Source of the DNA: an uncultured Eubacteriales bacterium
Lineage (GTDB): Bacteria > Bacillota > Clostridia > Christensenellales > Aristaeellaceae
Length of the DNA: 59,641 bases
Direction of reading: 5' to 3'
Assembly: GCA_902778995.1 (NCBI GenBank)
Contig: CACYZW010000003.1
Location: 1-59,641 of the forward strand
The position numbers and the translations under genes were made by a program. Each line of letters opens with the position of its first letter. Position 1 is the stretch's first letter. Below are positions 38,195 to 48,800 of this stretch, in pieces. The notes beneath the pieces were generated by a model, which was not told the DNA's origin, did not search any database, and worked only from the letters and a program-made list of their open reading frames with translations.

Positions 38195-38300
38195 AAGTGA
38201 CCGAATTTGGCACTTCCCGGCAACACGACAGGCAGAAACCCCTTCTGATCCAAGTTCGTCAGAAGGGGTTTCTGCGTTTGCGGGCTTTGTCAACGGCTTG
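38195..38300. repeat. Interspersed hairpin repeat family A, copy A3
   Basis: About 106 bp, starting AAGTGACCGAATTTGGCAC, with inner hairpin AGAAACCCCTTCTGA / TCAGAAGGGGTTTCT (perfect). Base changes relative to A1 and A2 are matched on both arms. Again between convergent genes. Confidence 0.85.
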
Positions 38301-38340
38301 AGTGCCCCGGCGGATAGACGCCGGAACATCGTTGTTCTGA

Positions 38341-38533
38341 TAAAACCCCTGACGATATGATCGTCAGGGGTTTTGCCGCGTGCTCCACGCATGCAGGCAA
38401 CGCACTGTCGGCAGTCCGCGGAACCGCGACTGTGTGCCCGCTTACGTCCGCGAGCCGCTCCAAATGCCCGTCCGCGGCAGGCGTTTGATGCGCTCGCAAA
38501 CCGGAGCCCTGCGGATTCAGCTCCGACAAGGCG
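38341..38533. repeat. Interspersed repeat family C, copy C1
   Basis: About 193 bp, highly similar to 39442-39634. It begins with a perfect hairpin AAAACCCCTGACGAT / ATCGTCAGGGGTTTT that looks like a two-way terminator, and continues with GTCCGCGGAACCGCGAC and CCGCGAGCCGCTCC. It lies just past the 3' end of the first SH3b paralogue. Confidence 0.85.
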
Positions 38534-38570
38534 CCATGCTTGGACGCCTTGTCAAAAATCGGTTACCCGA

Positions 38571-39185
38571 TCAAACGCCATAGAGGACAGCCCACATGGC
38601 ATCGTTGAGCTCCACGAACATCGAGGAAACCCACAGCTTCTTGCCGTCCTTGCAAACTTCGATCCAGGCGACGCCACGATTGTCATAGCCGTAGCGACCG
38701 GTCATCTTCAGCTTGTCGCACTTCTCGACAACGCCCTGGCTCTTGAACTTCAGGCCGGGGTTCTTGCGCAGGTTGGTGTGAGCAATGACCTTGATCTTGC
38801 CATGGAACACGCTCTTGTCGCAGTCGATGGTGCTCTTGCGGCAGGTGGACATGCCCTTGCCGCCCTTGGTCCAAACGACCAGGACGGGGCCTTCGAGCTT
38901 GTACACCTTCAGATTGCACTTCTTGAACCAGCAATAGGTGTCGTCTGCCACGTTCACGAGAACCTTGGCGTAATCGCCGCAAACCTTCACGCAGTAGCCC
39001 ACGGAATCCTTGCTGGCGACGCTCTCAGTCTTCTTGCTGGACTTGGGGGCAGTGTAGGCATTGGAATCCTTGGTCAGATACACGTAACGGTTTACCAGAT
39101 GGGACTCGGCCAGCGCCGCGCCCGCAAACGCCAGTACCATCGTCAGCACCAGAAGCGCTGCGACAATCTTCTTCATGTTCTTCAT
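38571..39185 (-). CDS. Secreted two-SH3b protein, paralogue 1
   Basis: A 204-residue protein with a Sec signal peptide (MKNMKKIVAALLVLTMVLA, cut after ALA). The first SH3b-like domain is at about 27-95 (DSNAYTAPKSSKKTESVA ... WFKKCNLKVY), then a GGKGMSTC linker, then a second SH3b at about 130-195 (HTNLRKNPGLKFKSQGVV ... KKLWVSSMFVEL). The mature protein has eight cysteines. Such domains bind peptidoglycan or wall peptides in many secreted proteins. Binding site AGGAGGGAAAACA. It has its own promoter. No catalytic domain is attached. Confidence 0.82.
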   Translation of the reverse strand: MKNMKKIVAALLVLTMVLAFAGAALAESHLVNRYVYLTKDSNAYTAPKSSKKTESVASKDSVGYCVKVCGDYAKVLVNVADDTYCWFKKCNLKVYKLEGPVLVVWTKGGKGMSTCRKSTIDCDKSVFHGKIKVIAHTNLRKNPGLKFKSQGVVEKCDKLKMTGRYGYDNRGVAWIEVCKDGKKLWVSSMFVELNDAMWAVLYGV

Positions 39186-39342
39186 TGTTTTCCCTCCTAA
39201 TGCACTTGCAACAGTTTGACAATAATTCCTTTCGCAGGGACGCGCCTGCAAATCCGCGGTCTGCAAGCGTTTCCGGGCGAAGAATTACTACAGATGATCC
39301 GGTCGCCGACAAAGCGGCGTCCAAGCCATCCGTCGCATGATA

Positions 39343-39372
39343 ATATTACCATGTTTTACCATTATTTGTCAA
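39343..39372 (-). promoter_or_regulatory. Promoter of SH3b paralogue 1
   Basis: Minus strand: TTGACA (39367-39372), 18-bp spacer, TAATAT (39343-39348), giving a leader of about 150 nt. Confidence 0.75.
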
Positions 39373-39441
39373 TCGTAACACACCGTTGAAACGAGGCAAA
39401 AATATACAAAATGTTCAGCATTTTTTGTCATTGTGATAACA

Positions 39442-39634
39442 TAAAACCCCTGACGATATGATCGTCAGGGATTTGCCGCGTACTCCACGCATGCAGGCAA
39501 CGCGCCATCGGCAGTCCGCGGAACCGCGACTGTGTGCCCGTATACGTCCGCGAGCCGCTCCAAATGCCCGTCCGCGGCAGGCATTTGAAGCGCTCGCGGA
39601 CTGGAGCCCTTGCGGATTCAGCTCCGACATGGCG
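39442..39634. repeat. Interspersed repeat family C, copy C2
   Basis: Second copy of the 38341-38533 repeat, past the 3' end of SH3b paralogue 2. Its first hairpin has a changed outer end (TCGTCAGGGATTTG), so the stem is shortened. Confidence 0.85.
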
Positions 39635-39689
39635 ATCTACCCGAAGGCTTCGTCATGGCAGGGGTTCAACGTTTCCTGAAATCAAATGA

Positions 39690-40316
39690 TCAATCCACAG
39701 GAACATATTTCGGGACATAGTACAGGAAAGCATCCTGTTCTTTGGTGAGCTTCACAAACGCACTGGAAACCCACAGCTTCTTGCCCTTTACGCAAACTTC
39801 CAGCCAGGCAACGGGACGATTGTCAAAGCCATAGCGGCCGGTCAGCTTCAGCCTGTCGCACTTCTCCACGACGCCCTGGCTCTTGAACCTCATGCCGGGG
39901 TTCTTGCGCAGGTTGGTGTGGCCGGTGACCTTGATCTTGCCGTGGAACAGCGCCTTGTTGGTGTCGATGGTGTTCTTCAGGCACCTGGACATGCCCTTGC
40001 CGCCCTTGGCCCAGACAAACAGGATTTGGTCGTAGTCGATCACTTCCAGATCGCACTTCTTGAACCAAGTATAGGTGCCGTCACCCATGTTTACGATGAC
40101 CTTGGCAAACTTGCCGCAGGTATCCACGCAGTAGCCGTGAGAACCTTCCTTGGCCACGCTGGCGGTCTTCTTGCTGGACTTGGGTCCGGTGTAAGCGTTG
40201 GAATCATCGGTCAGGACAACGTAATTGCCCTCCAGCCTGGAAGCAGCCATTGCGGCAGTTCCAGCCAGCGCCATGACCATGGTAAGCACCAAGAGCATTG
40301 CAACAAACTTCTTCAT
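39690..40316 (-). CDS. Secreted two-SH3b protein, paralogue 2
   Basis: A 208-residue close paralogue of the 38571-39185 product, colinear through the whole chain: signal peptide MKKFVAMLLVLTMVMALAG, first domain with DSNAYTGPKSSKKTASVA and WFKKCDLEVI, second with HTNLRKNPGMRFKSQGVV and KKLWVSSAFVKL. It has six mature cysteines, at the positions shared with paralogue 1. The C-terminus is extended (YYVPKYVPVD). Binding site AGGAGGGAAATATCA. The duplication includes the leader and the 3' repeat C. Confidence 0.82.
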   Translation of the reverse strand: MKKFVAMLLVLTMVMALAGTAAMAASRLEGNYVVLTDDSNAYTGPKSSKKTASVAKEGSHGYCVDTCGKFAKVIVNMGDGTYTWFKKCDLEVIDYDQILFVWAKGGKGMSRCLKNTIDTNKALFHGKIKVTGHTNLRKNPGMRFKSQGVVEKCDRLKLTGRYGFDNRPVAWLEVCVKGKKLWVSSAFVKLTKEQDAFLYYVPKYVPVD

Positions 40317-40477
40317 TGATATTTCCCTCCTAAAGAATGATTCAATGAGATGTATATTCGTTCGCACGAAGCCGCGCCGGCGATTCCGCGGTCTGCCAAC
40401 GCAGCCCCGTGCGGGAACGACACTCTGTCAAAGGCGTTGCGCAGGAAAAGGGCGCAACCAATCTTCAACTTGGCTTA

Positions 40478-40506
40478 ATTGTATCACAATATATGACCAT
40501 TGTCAA
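40478..40506 (-). promoter_or_regulatory. Promoter of SH3b paralogue 2
   Basis: Minus strand: TTGACA (40501-40506), 17-bp spacer, TACAAT (40478-40483). Confidence 0.85.
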
Positions 40507-40697
40507 TATCTTTTGTCATAAAATATTCATTATTTTTGACGACAAAAGCCATATTCTGTGGTATGAAGATATATCCATCACTTCGGGCTTCTCCCGAAGC
40601 GTCAGGCATGCGCCAAATCGCGGAGCAAAACGCCAATGCCTCGACACATGCCAGAAACCACACTGCTCAGCCCAAAATGCTGCCCCTGTGACCAAAG

Positions 40698-40724
40698 ATG
40701 CGGCGCGAACAGATCGCGCCGCAT
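40698..40724 (-). terminator. Terminator of SH3b paralogue 3
   Basis: ATGCGGCGCG / CGCGCCGCAT perfect stem with a 7-nt loop, 20 bp after the stop, followed on the minus strand by CTTTGG. Confidence 0.7.
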
Positions 40725-40744
40725 ACGCCGGTCATCTGGCACTA

Positions 40745-41395
40745 TCACTTCACCAGCTTGGAATACTCAGAGGAGACCCACAGGCACTTGCCCTTGTACT
40801 TCACGCCGTAGAAGATCACGAAGCGGGAATCATATCCGTATACGCGGCGATACTTCACCTTATCGTTCTTGTGCAGCGCAACGCCATAGTTCTTCTTCAG
40901 GCTGGATTCCTTGTGCAGCCAAACCTTGGAAGTGGCCTTCACATGCTTGTAGCAATCGGGGCTGATGCGAACGTGAAACTCATCCAACTCGTCGTCGGCA
41001 TCGTCGTCCTTCATGATCAACAGCTCGCTGGACATGCCGACGCCGCCGTTGGAATAGACGACGTAGATGGGGAAGTAGATGTCATTGCCCATATCCTTCC
41101 AATCTTTGTCGACCTTCAGGTTGTCGGTCTTGAACCAGCGGGTGATGCTGTCGTCCAGAATGTCCAGATACAGCTCGACCCAGTCGCCGCACACGCGCTT
41201 CACCAGCGCGTAGGAGCCCTTGCGCACGATCGTTTCGGTGGGCTTGCCGCCCTTGTGCTTGTAGGCGACGGTGTTCTTGGTGAACTTCACGCAGTCACCG
41301 ACCTTGATCTTGCAGGCAGCCATGGCGGAACCCGCCAGCGCGAGCACCATCGTCAGCACCAGCAGCGCCGCAACCAGTTTCTTCATGTTCTTCAT
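40745..41395 (-). CDS. Secreted two-SH3b protein, paralogue 3
   Basis: A 216-residue protein with signal peptide MKNMKKLVAALLVLTMVLALAG, close in wording to paralogue 1, but a more diverged mature part. First domain: FTKNTVAYKHKGGKPTETIV ... DDSITRWFKTDNLKV. Then an acidic insert (KDDDADDELDEFHV), then a second domain: TSKVWLHKESSLKKNYGVAL ... KGKCLWVSSEYSKLVK. It pairs best with paralogue 4. Binding site GAGGAGGGAGAACC. Confidence 0.8.
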   Translation of the reverse strand: MKNMKKLVAALLVLTMVLALAGSAMAACKIKVGDCVKFTKNTVAYKHKGGKPTETIVRKGSYALVKRVCGDWVELYLDILDDSITRWFKTDNLKVDKDWKDMGNDIYFPIYVVYSNGGVGMSSELLIMKDDDADDELDEFHVRISPDCYKHVKATSKVWLHKESSLKKNYGVALHKNDKVKYRRVYGYDSRFVIFYGVKYKGKCLWVSSEYSKLVK

Positions 41396-41536
41396 CGGTT
41401 CTCCCTCCTCGGAAATGCTCTCCTCCGAATTCTTCCTTCCACCGGCTGCTTCCGCCGCTCCGCGATGTGCGCAGGCAACCGATGACGTACGACGCTGCTT
41501 CCCAACCATTTGCATGGTTCGACCAGCGTTTGCCAG

Positions 41537-41565
41537 ATTATAACATTTTTCTATTCTTTAGTCAA
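41537..41565 (-). promoter_or_regulatory. Promoter of SH3b paralogue 3
   Basis: Minus strand: TTGACT (41560-41565), 17-bp spacer, TATAAT (41537-41542). Confidence 0.85.
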
Positions 41566-41637
41566 CCGCCTGGAGGGTTAATATTTTTTGCGCATTTCCC
41601 GCCGTCCTGCCTCCCTTTGGTCTTCATGCAATATACA

Positions 41638-41665
41638 AGTGGCGGGGAAGCTATTCCCCGCCACT
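41638..41665 (-). terminator. Terminator of SH3b paralogue 4
   Basis: AGTGGCGGGGAA / TTCCCCGCCACT perfect 12-bp stem, 29 bp after the stop, followed on the minus strand by TGTATATT. Confidence 0.75.
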
Positions 41666-41694
41666 GGCTTTTCGTGGGTATAGGTTGCCGGACG

Positions 41695-42357
41695 TTATTT
41701 GACCAGCTTGGTGTACTGCGCGGAAACCCACAGGCACTTGCCCCTGTAGCGAATGCCGTAGAAGGGCACGAGCCGATCGTCCAGCGCCCACTTGCGGCGA
41801 TAGGACACCTTGTCGTTCTTGCGCAGCGCGGTCTTGTACTGCCGGTTCAGGCTGGGCTCCTTGTGCATCCAGACGTTGCCGGTGGCCTTCACACGCTTGT
41901 AGCAGTTTTCGCTGATGCGGTAGCCGCCATCGTCAAACCATTTGCCGGAATCGTTGTAGGGGCCCATGTAAGTGTCGGATCCGTTTTCGCCGCCCTTGGC
42001 GTAGCAGACGAACACGTAGACCTCCCACGATCTGCTGCCGGCTTCAATCTCCACCACCTTGCAGGTCTTCTTCAGGTTGGATGTTTTGAACCAGGCGGTC
42101 TTGCTCTCGTCCCCGGCGTTCAAATACAGCTCCACCCAGTTGTCCCCGTAGGTGCGCCTGACCACGGCGATGGAGCCCTTCCGCACAACGGTATCGCTCT
42201 TTTCGCAGTTGTAATGGTCGAAGTAGGCGGCGGCGTTCCGCTTGAATTCGACCCGCGTGCCCTTGCTGAACTGGCAGGACGCCAGGGCCGCGCCGTTCAG
42301 CGCCAGGGCCAGCGCCAGCACCAGCAGCGCCGCAATCAGTTTCTTCATGTCCTTCAT
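41695..42357 (-). CDS. Secreted two-SH3b protein, paralogue 4 (possible lipoprotein)
   Basis: A 220-residue relative of paralogue 3: first domain with ADTVVRKG-like KSDTVVRKGSIAVVRR ... SKTAWFKTSNLKK, second with TGNVWMHKEPSLNRQYKTAL ... GKCLWVSAQYTKLVK. The signal peptide ends LASC, which fits a lipobox, so this member might be lipid-anchored, while the others look freely secreted. Binding site AAGGAGGGG. Confidence 0.8.
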   Translation of the reverse strand: MKDMKKLIAALLVLALALALNGAALASCQFSKGTRVEFKRNAAAYFDHYNCEKSDTVVRKGSIAVVRRTYGDNWVELYLNAGDESKTAWFKTSNLKKTCKVVEIEAGSRSWEVYVFVCYAKGGENGSDTYMGPYNDSGKWFDDGGYRISENCYKRVKATGNVWMHKEPSLNRQYKTALRKNDKVSYRRKWALDDRLVPFYGIRYRGKCLWVSAQYTKLVK

Positions 42358-42504
42358 GGTATCCCCTCCTTGATGATTGTTGGATATTGATTGGTTTCTA
42401 TTCGTTCACACCGTCCGCTTTCGCCGCTCCGCGGTTTGCGGGAAAGGGGCGGTGAAGGACGACCATGCTGTCCCGCAGGGCGGGTCTGTCATCTTTTCGT
42501 CAAA

Positions 42505-42533
42505 ATTATATCATTATTTCGATGCCTCGTCAA
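42505..42533 (-). promoter_or_regulatory. Promoter of SH3b paralogue 4
   Basis: Minus strand: TTGACG (42528-42533), 17-bp spacer, TATAAT (42505-42510). Confidence 0.85.
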
Positions 42534-42704
42534 CCATTTCGGAACAAATTTTCGCTGGTAAATCCTTCCATTTGTAATCATTTTTAAATATTATTCGTTA
42601 TTCTGTATTATATAGTCGTGACAGGAAGGGCTGCATAAGATCGTTCCGAACAGATGCGCGTCGGCTGTTACCAGCCGCCTCGGCAATGTGGCTGTACCTA
42701 TTAT

Positions 42705-42737
42705 AAAAACGCGGGGGCGGCATATCGCCGCCCCCGC
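42705..42737 (-). terminator. Terminator of the giant secreted-protein gene
   Basis: GCGGGGGCGGC / GCCGCCCCCGC perfect stem, followed on the minus strand by GTTTTTATAA. It lies about 65 bp after the stop; the rest of 42534-42800 shows no other feature. Confidence 0.85.
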
Positions 42738-42800
42738 ATCGTTCGCCCGGCGTGCGCCCCATCGCTGCGGCGTCGCCGTCGGGAAAATGTCCCCTTAGGC

Positions 42801-45800
42801 TTACACATCGTGATAGCCGGGCTGGTTCAGCTGGTCTTCCGCCGCCTCGACGGATACCGCCCTGTAATCCCATTCCTGGCCATCCCTGTCGATCAATACG
42901 GCCTTGCGCTCGTCGATCACCTTCATCGTCTCTTTCCAGTTCTCCGCCCAGGTGATGTTAAAGCCGGTCTCGGCGTCGCCGGTGAACGAACCCACCGTAA
43001 CGGCGGTATCGTTCGTCACAAAGCGCCGGGCAACCATCTCGTCCATATCAAACACGTAATACATCTGATATTCCATGGTGCCGCGGATAAAGGCGTACTC
43101 GTACACGTGGTCGTCTTCCGGTTCTTCCTCGGCCTCGGGTTCTTCCTCGAACTCCGTCTCGGATTCGTCCTCGACCTCGCCCTCGTCCTCGACCTCGACC
43201 TCGTCCGCGGATTCATCCTCGAATTCGATCTCGTCGTCGCCCGCTTCCTCTGCGTCGGCGGTTCCGTCAAGATACGGTGTGGCGTCCCAATCCGCAGGTA
43301 CGACGGTGACATAGGTGCCGTCCGCAACCGGCGCGATGAGCACCTTGATCGGGTCGTCCGCCTCGTCGAACACCGCCGGCGTCAGCGTGAACTCGCCCTC
43401 CAGGGCCGGCTCCGTCGCTTCTTCAGCATTCTCCATTTCCGTCGGCTCGGCCGCCTCGTCCAGGGCCTCTGCCTCATTCTCGACGGTGACATAGAGCACC
43501 TGGGCCTCGACGGGCGCGACCAGATAGCTCTCGTCCGGCGCCACCCTCAGCTGGGCGCCGGGCAGGGTGTAGCCCTCGGGCAGGGGTTCGGTGGCCGGCT
43601 GGGTGATGGGCTGTTCGTTCTCGTCCATCTCGCCGGTGGGTACCTGCACCGCGCCAACGGGGATCATGTGCACGCGCACCCGATAGGGCGGCGTCAGCTT
43701 CCGGTTGTCGGCAATAATCGACGTCTCGCGCTGGGTCAGGCCGTTGGCGTCGGCCTGCTCAATGCAGATGTCGTAGCCTTCCACCGGCAAGGTCTGCGCG
43801 GGGGCCGCGTCGTCCGGAACGCTCGCCTCGTCCAGCTCCAGGCCGTCGGAGGCGGGGGTGTCGATGGTCTCAAACTCGTCGTCGATCTCGATCTCGTCGT
43901 CCACCTCGACGTCGCCGGTCTCGTCCGTCACCTCGACCTCATCCTCGCCTTCGCCCTCGACGGGCAGGATGATCTCGCCGCTCAGCGCGCTCACCGGGAT
44001 GCGCATCTGGGCCTGCTCCAGTTCGTAGACGATCTCGACGATGCCGTTGTTCGCCAGCGCCTGCACCGTGGAGGCGCTCAGGCGCAGGTGCAGCTCGTCA
44101 TAGCGCTCGCGCTGGGTGCCCTCCAGCGTGATTACCTCGTCCGTCTCCAGGTCCTTCATGGGGTCGGCAGTGATAATCAGCCTGCGCGGCGCGTTCTGCA
44201 TGCCATCCGGCTCGCCCTCGATTTCTATTTCGGTTTCACCGGTCGGCGCTTCCGCAGTATCTTCGGGGACCACTTCTTCGCCGTTTTCGTCGATTTCGGG
44301 CTCCAGCTCCTCCTCAAACTGTACGAAGGGCCTGGGCTTTCCGTCTGCGCCGAAGAGTATCGTGCCATAGTCCACTTCGTTCAGCTTCAGTACGCCGACA
44401 GCCTCTTCCTCCGTCGTCTCCTCTTCTGTTTCGATATCGTCGTCAAAGCCGCCGTAGTCGTAGCCGCCTCCGCCGCTGCCGCTGCTGCCGCCGCTGCCGC
44501 CGCCGCTGTCGTCGCTGCTGGTCTTCACAATGGTGAAGTTCACATCCCTGGTGCCGGAGAAATTGCCCTTGCCCGTCAGCTTCACCTTCGCAGGCTTGTC
44601 GGTGGTGCTCACGTCGGTGTTGTTCTCATAGGTGACGGTATAATCGGTGTCCTTCTTCAGGGTCAAGTCGCCGTAGCGCACGGTCACCTCCGGCGTGATG
44701 GCCTTGCCGGTGTGCTTCTGGTTGGGGATGGCGTCCACGGTGACGTTGGCGTCCGCGATGTTCTTGGCTGTGACTTCAAAGTATTCATCCTTCAGCGTCA
44801 TCTTGAAGTTGCTGCCGAAGTTCATCTTGCCGATGGTGATCTTGTACTTGCCCACGTTCTCGCCGGCTTCGCGTTCGAGCCAGCCGTCGTCGGGGAAGAA
44901 CTTCGTGCCCTTGAGCTTCGCCTCCGCCAGCAGGTATTCCTGGTTCGTCACGGACAGCGCCAGCTTGCCGTCCTTCGTATTCACCGGCACGCCGTAGCCC
45001 GGAACGCCGGAGATATCCTGGTGAAGCGGACTGGTCTCGTCATTGGACAGCCAGGAGCCGTCCGGATACACGGGATCGTTCGTGCCGTAAGTCTTGGCCA
45101 CGCCTGCGCGGGGCGTGATCTCCACGGGCCTTTGCAGAATCTCTGCGGGAATCGTGACCGACGAGGCGGTGTAGTACTGGGCGTCGTCGCCCGTCAGGCC
45201 GAATGTGAACTTCAGGTTGTACTTGCCCGCGTCCGCCGCTGAGAACTGCTCGACGGCCTTGATGCTGTTGACATTGATCTGAACCTTGTTGTGCTTCTTG
45301 TAGAAAGCCTCGCCCTTCTTATCCGGGGTGAGCGTAAAGTTCTTGGCATCGGGCGGCGTGATGGCGTAGGCGTAACCGCCGCTCTCCGTCTTCTTGAAGC
45401 AGTTGCGGGTCAGGTCGTATTCCTTGGTCAGCGTCGGGCCTTTGTATGCGACGGTAAGCGTATAATTCGTGATCTCGAACTCCTCGCCGCAGTACATGCA
45501 GACCGGCGGATCGCTGTCCGGCTTCTGCACGTGATTCAGGACGAAAGTAGGAGGATTGTCCTCGGGCCCGCCATTCCATGTGCCGGGGCAGGTGATGATC
45601 TGTCCCTTGTTATCCACGGTTCCGTTGTTGGTGACGGTGGCGTGGTTGGTCAGCTTGCTGTCGGCTTCCACGACCATCGTGTGGCCCTTTTCGATGGTGA
45701 TTTCGCCCTTGTCCTTGTTTTCACTGGCCTTGCCCGCAAGCGTCAGCTTTCCATTGACCGCAATCTTCCCGGTATTGGTCATGTCGCCCTTGCAGGTCAA

Positions 45801-48800
45801 CGCGCCGTTGTCGTTCACCGTGCCACTGTTGGTCAGGGTGCCGTTGCACACCATCTCCCCATTGTTGCTGATGTTGATCGCCTTGGCATTGGTCGTATCG
45901 CCGTCAGCCGTCAGCTTTCCGATGCACGTAATCGTGCCATTGTTGTTCAGGCCGCCGGCGGTCAGGGTGCCCTCATCCTTGACCTCGCCCTCATTGGTCA
46001 GGGAGCCCGCCTTCGCCGTGCCGTCGACGCTGACGTTCAGGATGCCGCCCTTTTGGTTCTCGATCGCCCCGCTGCAGGTAAGGTTGCCATTGTCGTTGAC
46101 CTCGCCCGCATTGTTCAGGGAGCCCGCCGTCGCCTTGGCGCCGATGCCGAGGTTGATTACGCCGCCCTTTTTGTTCTCAATCGCGCCGCTGCAGGTCAGC
46201 GTGGCTTTTTCATCCCACACGCTGACGCTGCCTGTGTTGGTGAAGCCCTTATTACAGGTCAGCGTGCCGCTCACTTCAAACACGCCTCTGTTGGTCACAT
46301 CGCCGTTCATGGACACCGTCTGTCCGGAATAGACCGTGCCGGAATTGGCCAGCGCGCCGTTGATCGTGGTCTCGGTGTTGGCATAGAGCTCGCCATGATT
46401 GGTCAGCTTGCCTTCGCAGGTGAAGGCGCCGTCGGCGAGTATGGTTCCGGGCTTGCTGCCTTCGCCGTCGGAAGCCTCGGTCGCCAGGTTCTTGTTGGCC
46501 GTCATGCCGCCCTGGACGTAAATCTGGTGATCCGCCTTTACATTGAAGGCGCAGTCCATGGTAAAGTTTTCGGCATAGACGCTGATGTCCGTCAGCTTGC
46601 TCAAGAGGGAAACCGGCGGGGTCATGCCCGTGTCCCCTTCCTCCTCCGCGTCCCTGGACGGGTCATACTCATGGCAGATTGTATAGACCCCGTCGACCTT
46701 GTTCAGCGTGGTATTCAGGCTGACGTTCAGGATCACGGTGTCCAGCTTCTTGTCGCCCTTGACGGTGCCACTGCCGACGCTCGTCAGCGTGTCCGGCAGC
46801 GTCAGCCGCTGCAGCTTGGCGCAGCTGGCAAAGGCGCCGTCGCCGATGGTGAGCACGCCCGTGGGCACCACGATCTCGGCCAGCTTCTTGCCCTTGAAGA
46901 CGCCCTTGCCGATTTCGACCACAGCTTTGCCGTCGACCGTGCCGGGGATCATCAGGGACAGGGAATTTCCGTTTTTGTCGACATCCTTGCCCTTCCACTT
47001 GGTGATAATGACGTTGGCGTCGTCCGCAGTGCTGTCCAGGCGATATACATAGTGCTTGTCGGGCTTTTGGGAGGTCGCCGGGCCGACGTGCAGCACACAG
47101 CGCACAGCCAGGTCCGCGCGCTCCTTGTCAGGCGCGGTGAACGCATAGTCGCCGTCGCCCTTTTCGTTCGTATAGGCCTTGTCGGGATTGGAATACGTGT
47201 CGCACGTACTCTTGCTCCAATCCAGGGTCAGCTCCGTTCCGTCCTTCAGCTTCACATTGGTGCCGATTTTCTTTTTCAGCAGGCTCTGGGCGTCGGCAAG
47301 GGCAGGCCTGTAGGCATGGCAGTCTACCACCGTATCGAGATCGGCGATAGCCATGAAGTGCGCCGTATAGGTCGCCGGCGCTTTCGCAGGGGCAAGCGGC
47401 GTTCCAACCGGGTACTTGTTGCCGTCCTCGTCCCTCCAGAGGTCGAACTCATAGGTATAATTTTTATCCGCCTTCTTCGTCGGCGGGTTCGGCTCGCCCT
47501 TGTACTCGGGGACATCGCCCTTCTCGACAGAGTAGGAATACAGCTCCTTCCCCGCGTCGTCCACAAACGTGATGAGAATACCGGTAACCGGAGTTCCCGT
47601 GAAGGAGGCCACGTAGGTCGCGCCGCCGACTTCAACGGGCGGGAGCGCCTCGCCCACTTTATAGAGCTTGCCGTCACCCTCGTCATCCGTCCAGCCGTCG
47701 AACACATAGGCGGTGTATTGCGCGTCGTCGGGCCTGGTGGGTTCAGCGCCCTCATATACGGGTTCCTGGCCATACCCGAACGCCTTATTTTGCAGCACGG
47801 TTCCGTCAAAGTTGGTAAAGATGACCTCATATTGAACCGGGTCAGTGCCCAGGTAGTGGGCGTAGTAGGTCGCGTCGCCGGTCACCGCAGGCAGCGCATG
47901 GCCGTTGGCATAGTAATTGCCGTCGTCGTCGACCCAGCCGTCAAACAAATACTTGGTATACATTTCATCCGACTTCGTCGTCGTCGGATCGCCGGTTTCG
48001 CTCTTATACTCCGGAACCGCACCCGCTTTATAGGACGCGATCAGCAGCACGGTCCCGTCCTCGTTCATAAACGTGACGTTGTATTCCGTGCGTTCGACTT
48101 CATTATAATAGGCCTTATAAATCAGCGGGCTTGCCGCAGCGTCGTCGGCGGTTATCAAGGGAAGATCCTCGCCCAGCGGGTATTTATTGCCTTCAGCGTC
48201 CACCCAGCCAACGAACTCAAAGGCAGATTCTCCATCCGGATCCCGCGTCGGAAGCGCTTCGTCATCGGGATACGCGGGAACCTGATCCGCCGTACAGCCG
48301 ATCCGGCAAAGCTCCGTGCCATCATAGTTCTGGAATATGACGGTGCAGGGCTCTCTGTAAAGGGACGGGTCCTCTATTTCGGGGTCGACGACCTCCTCCT
48401 GCTGGGATTCGATCGGTATCGCATCAAACACGGCGGTATAGGCCGCGTTCGCGTCCGCCGGGGCGGGCTCGGGCGTCCAGCCGGTGAACACATAGGTATA
48501 CTGCTCCGTCGCCGGCTTCTCGGGCGCGGCGTGGGTGGGAACCTCGCCGGGCTGGGCCGTGGTGGTATCGATCACGTTCCCCGCGTCGTCCAGCCAGGAA
48601 ATGGTATAGACCACGGTCTGTTCCTGTTCCTCGGTCTGGGGATCGGTTTCCTCGGGGTTTTCCGGGTTCTCAGGATTTTCAGGGTTTTCCGGATTTTCAG
48701 GGGTCTCGGACTCCTTCGGGACTTCTTCAAATACCGCCGTATAGGTGGCCTTGCCCTCCACGGGGACAAGCTCCGGCTCCCAGCCCTTGAACACATAAGA

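Noticed and set aside
39186-42504. A c-di-GMP-I or other known riboswitch in the SH3b leaders.
   Set aside because: GCAAACC-like words occur, but the remaining conserved parts of GEMM, fluoride, ZTP and preQ1 classes are missing.
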